From positions 1-5,798 of the forward strand of contig JAQTUY010000104.1 in assembly GCA_028707105.1 (NCBI GenBank): a DNA stretch of 5,798 nt. The letters are read 5' to 3'. The position numbers and the translations under genes are program-made. The notes below the pieces were generated by a model. That model saw only the letters and a list, made by a program, of their open reading frames with translations, did not search any database and was not told the DNA's origin. Of the stretch, positions 3,989-5,798 are shown piece after piece; position 1 is the first letter of the stretch, and each line of letters begins with the position of its first letter. Origin of the DNA: Candidatus Omnitrophota bacterium. Lineage in GTDB: Bacteria; Omnitrophota; Koll11; Gygaellales; JAQTUY01.

Positions 3989-5798
3989 ATGAAAGAATAT
4001 TTTCGTCTTTTAAGGTTTATCAGGCCGCACCTGGGCTTGTTCATCGTGGCCGCTATCGCCATGGGTTTTTCCGCCCTTTTTGACGGGGTCTCCCTGTCGA
4101 TGATGGTTCCGCTTGCCGATAAAGTCCTGACTAATAAACAAATAATCATCCCGGCTAAGCTGCCGGATTTTGTGGCGAATTTTATTAACCTGGTTAACGC
4201 CACGCCGCCGGGTAAGCTCCTTAATATCATGGCCTGGGCGGTGCTGGTCCTGTTTTTGCTCAAGGGTTTTTTTGCCTTCCTGCAGAGTTATCTTATGTCG
4301 GATATCGGCCAGCGGGTCAGCCGCGACGTGCGCTCAATGCTCTATAAGAAGATGCAGGGGCTCTCCCTTGATTATTTCACCCAGAAGCGCAGCGGCGAAT
4401 TGGTATCCCGGATCACCAATGATGTGCGGCTTATCGAGAATTCCCTTTCTTACGGCCTTACTGACCTGATCTACCAGGGTTTCCAGGTTATCCTGTTCAC
4501 CTTCCTTATCTTTTTCATCTATCCCAAGCTTGCCTTTGTGGCTTTTATCATGCTGCCTCTTATCAGCATGCCTATCGTGGGCCTGAGCAAGATATTGAGA
4601 AAACTTTCCAAGAAGTCGCAGGAAAAGATCGCGGATGTAACATCCATATTATCCGAGACTATCTTCGGGAACCGTATTGTCAAAGCCTTTTCGATGGAGG
4701 ATTACGAAGTCGAGCGGTTTAATAAGAGTAATGATGAATATTATAAGGTATTGATGAAATCCATCAAGCGCACCCTTATTTCCGGGCCGGCCACGGAATT
4801 CATAGGCGCCATAGCCGGGGTATTTGTTTTTGTGTATACGGGGCGTGAAGTCATCAACGGCACGCTTTCATTCGGGGTATTCGGGCTTTTTATCGGCTCG
4901 ATGCTCTCGCTGATCAGGCCTTTTAAGAAATTAAGCCAGGTTAACGCCCTGAATCAGCAGGCGCTGGCAGCCAGCGCGCGCATTTACGAGGTTTTAGACA
5001 GGCAGCCCAGCGTGGTCGAGAAGCCCGGCGCCGCGCAGCTTAGCCAGATAAAGAACGAGGTCGCCTTTGAAAATGTGCGCTTTAGCTACACTGACCAGAT
5101 CGTCCTGGATGGTATAAGTTTTAAGGTCAAGACCGGCGAGGTCACGGCTATAGTCGGGCCTTCCGGAACGGGGAAATCCACCCTGATCGATCTGATCCCG
5201 CGTTTTTATGACCCCCAAGAAGGAAAGATTCTTATCGATGGCAAGGATATCCGGGGTTTTACCTTTAATTCGCTTCGCGGCCAGATCGGCATCGTAACCC
5301 AGGAAACTATCCTTTTTAATGATACCGTTAAAGCTAATATTGCCTATGGCAGGCCTCAGACGTCGTTGGAAGATATTAGGAAAGCGGCAAAACTCTCTTA
5401 CGCGGATGACTTTATATCAAAAATGCCTGAAGGTTATGATACTGTGATAGGGGACAGGGGCCTGAAATTATCCGGCGGAGAAAAGCAGCGCATCGCTATT
5501 GCCAGGGCCTTGCTTAAGAACCCGCCGATCTTGATCCTGGACGAAGCAACCTCGCAGCTGGATACTGAATCCGAGCGTATCGTTCAACAGGCAATAGACC
5601 GCCTTATCCAGGGCCGCACCGTATTTATTGTAGCGCACCGGCTTTCTACGGTGCGCATGGCGCACCAGATTTTAGTATTAGACAAGGGAAAGATCGTGGA
5701 AAAAGGTACTCACGAAGAGCTTCTGAAGAAAAACGGCTTATATAGCCGGCTTTATCAGATACAGGAGAGCACCAGGGCAGGGATTTTACCCCCCGCTT
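3989..5798 (+). CDS. msbA: MsbA-family ABC exporter, lipid A flippase candidate (3' partial)
   Basis: An open frame of 603 codons runs off the right edge with no stop. It is a half-transporter with the membrane domain fused to the ATPase, expected to work as a homodimer in the inner membrane. Six hydrophobic segments lie near residues 15-37, 79-101, 157-177, 180-199, 266-288 and 292-309. The nucleotide-binding domain starts near 358: A-loop Tyr367, Walker A GPSGTGKST (390-398), Q-loop Gln438, signature LSGGE (494-498), Walker B ending Asp518 with catalytic Glu519, D-loop SQLD (522-525) and switch His550. All ATPase residues are intact. The visible length already exceeds E. coli MsbA (582), so the stop should be close. 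Neighbouring lpxB supports lipid A core export, but multidrug exporters share this architecture, so the substrate is inferred. Confidence 0.92.
   Translation, partial: MKEYFRLLRFIRPHLGLFIVAAIAMGFSALFDGVSLSMMVPLADKVLTNKQIIIPAKLPDFVANFINLVNATPPGKLLNIMAWAVLVLFLLKGFFAFLQSYLMSDIGQRVSRDVRSMLYKKMQGLSLDYFTQKRSGELVSRITNDVRLIENSLSYGLTDLIYQGFQVILFTFLIFFIYPKLAFVAFIMLPLISMPIVGLSKILRKLSKKSQEKIADVTSILSETIFGNRIVKAFSMEDYEVERFNKSNDEYYKVLMKSIKRTLISGPATEFIGAIAGVFVFVYTGREVINGTLSFGVFGLFIGSMLSLIRPFKKLSQVNALNQQALAASARIYEVLDRQPSVVEKPGAAQLSQIKNEVAFENVRFSYTDQIVLDGISFKVKTGEVTAIVGPSGTGKSTLIDLIPRFYDPQEGKILIDGKDIRGFTFNSLRGQIGIVTQETILFNDTVKANIAYGRPQTSLEDIRKAAKLSYADDFISKMPEGYDTVIGDRGLKLSGGEKQRIAIARALLKNPPILILDEATSQLDTESERIVQQAIDRLIQGRTVFIVAHRLSTVRMAHQILVLDKGKIVEKGTHEELLKKNGLYSRLYQIQESTRAGILPPA

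Overview
The window carries six genes and the end of a seventh. LpxB and an MsbA-type exporter point to a diderm bacterium that makes lipid A. GC looks intermediate. The pilin N-terminus and the lpxB / DUF3108 / msbA order recall uncultured lineages such as Omnitrophota; that is an impression from memory, not a database result, and should be held loosely.

Layout. Bases 1-184 (+) are the C-terminus of a Ser/Tyr/Asn/Gly-rich repeat protein. Bases 243-443 (+) encode a complete but very short type IV pilin-like protein. Bases 451-690 (-) encode a small coiled-coil lipoprotein. It faces away from an integral-membrane M48 (Ste24-like) protease at 735-1853 (+). The tail of the protease gene overlaps by 29 bp the tail of lpxB (1825-2967, -). 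A 214-bp divergent intergenic region follows, with promoters for both directions and two strong hairpins. Then come a membrane-anchored DUF3108-like protein (3182-3913, +) and an MsbA-family ABC exporter that starts at 3989 and runs off the right edge without a stop.

How the genes fit together. LpxB makes the lipid A disaccharide on the cytoplasmic side of the inner membrane, and MsbA would flip the lipid A core to the periplasmic face. The DUF3108-like protein lies between them and faces the periplasm, so a part in envelope biogenesis is reasonable but unproven. The lipoprotein and the M48 protease are also envelope proteins. The pilin and repeat-protein pair at the left edge looks like a separate surface-structure locus.

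Expression signals are the most unusual part. Five of the six visible starts have no Shine-Dalgarno sequence. Three of these have a recognisable sigma70-type promoter whose -10 box lies only 6-9 nt from the ATG, implying leaderless or nearly leaderless mRNAs. The only strong Shine-Dalgarno sequence (3076-3083) lies 98 nt from the nearest downstream start, with two back-to-back hairpins filling nearly all of that gap. I see no CRISPR array, tRNA, rRNA, insertion sequence or clear defence system. Most coding content is ordinary envelope biology; the leader at 3031-3181 is the best candidate for something new.
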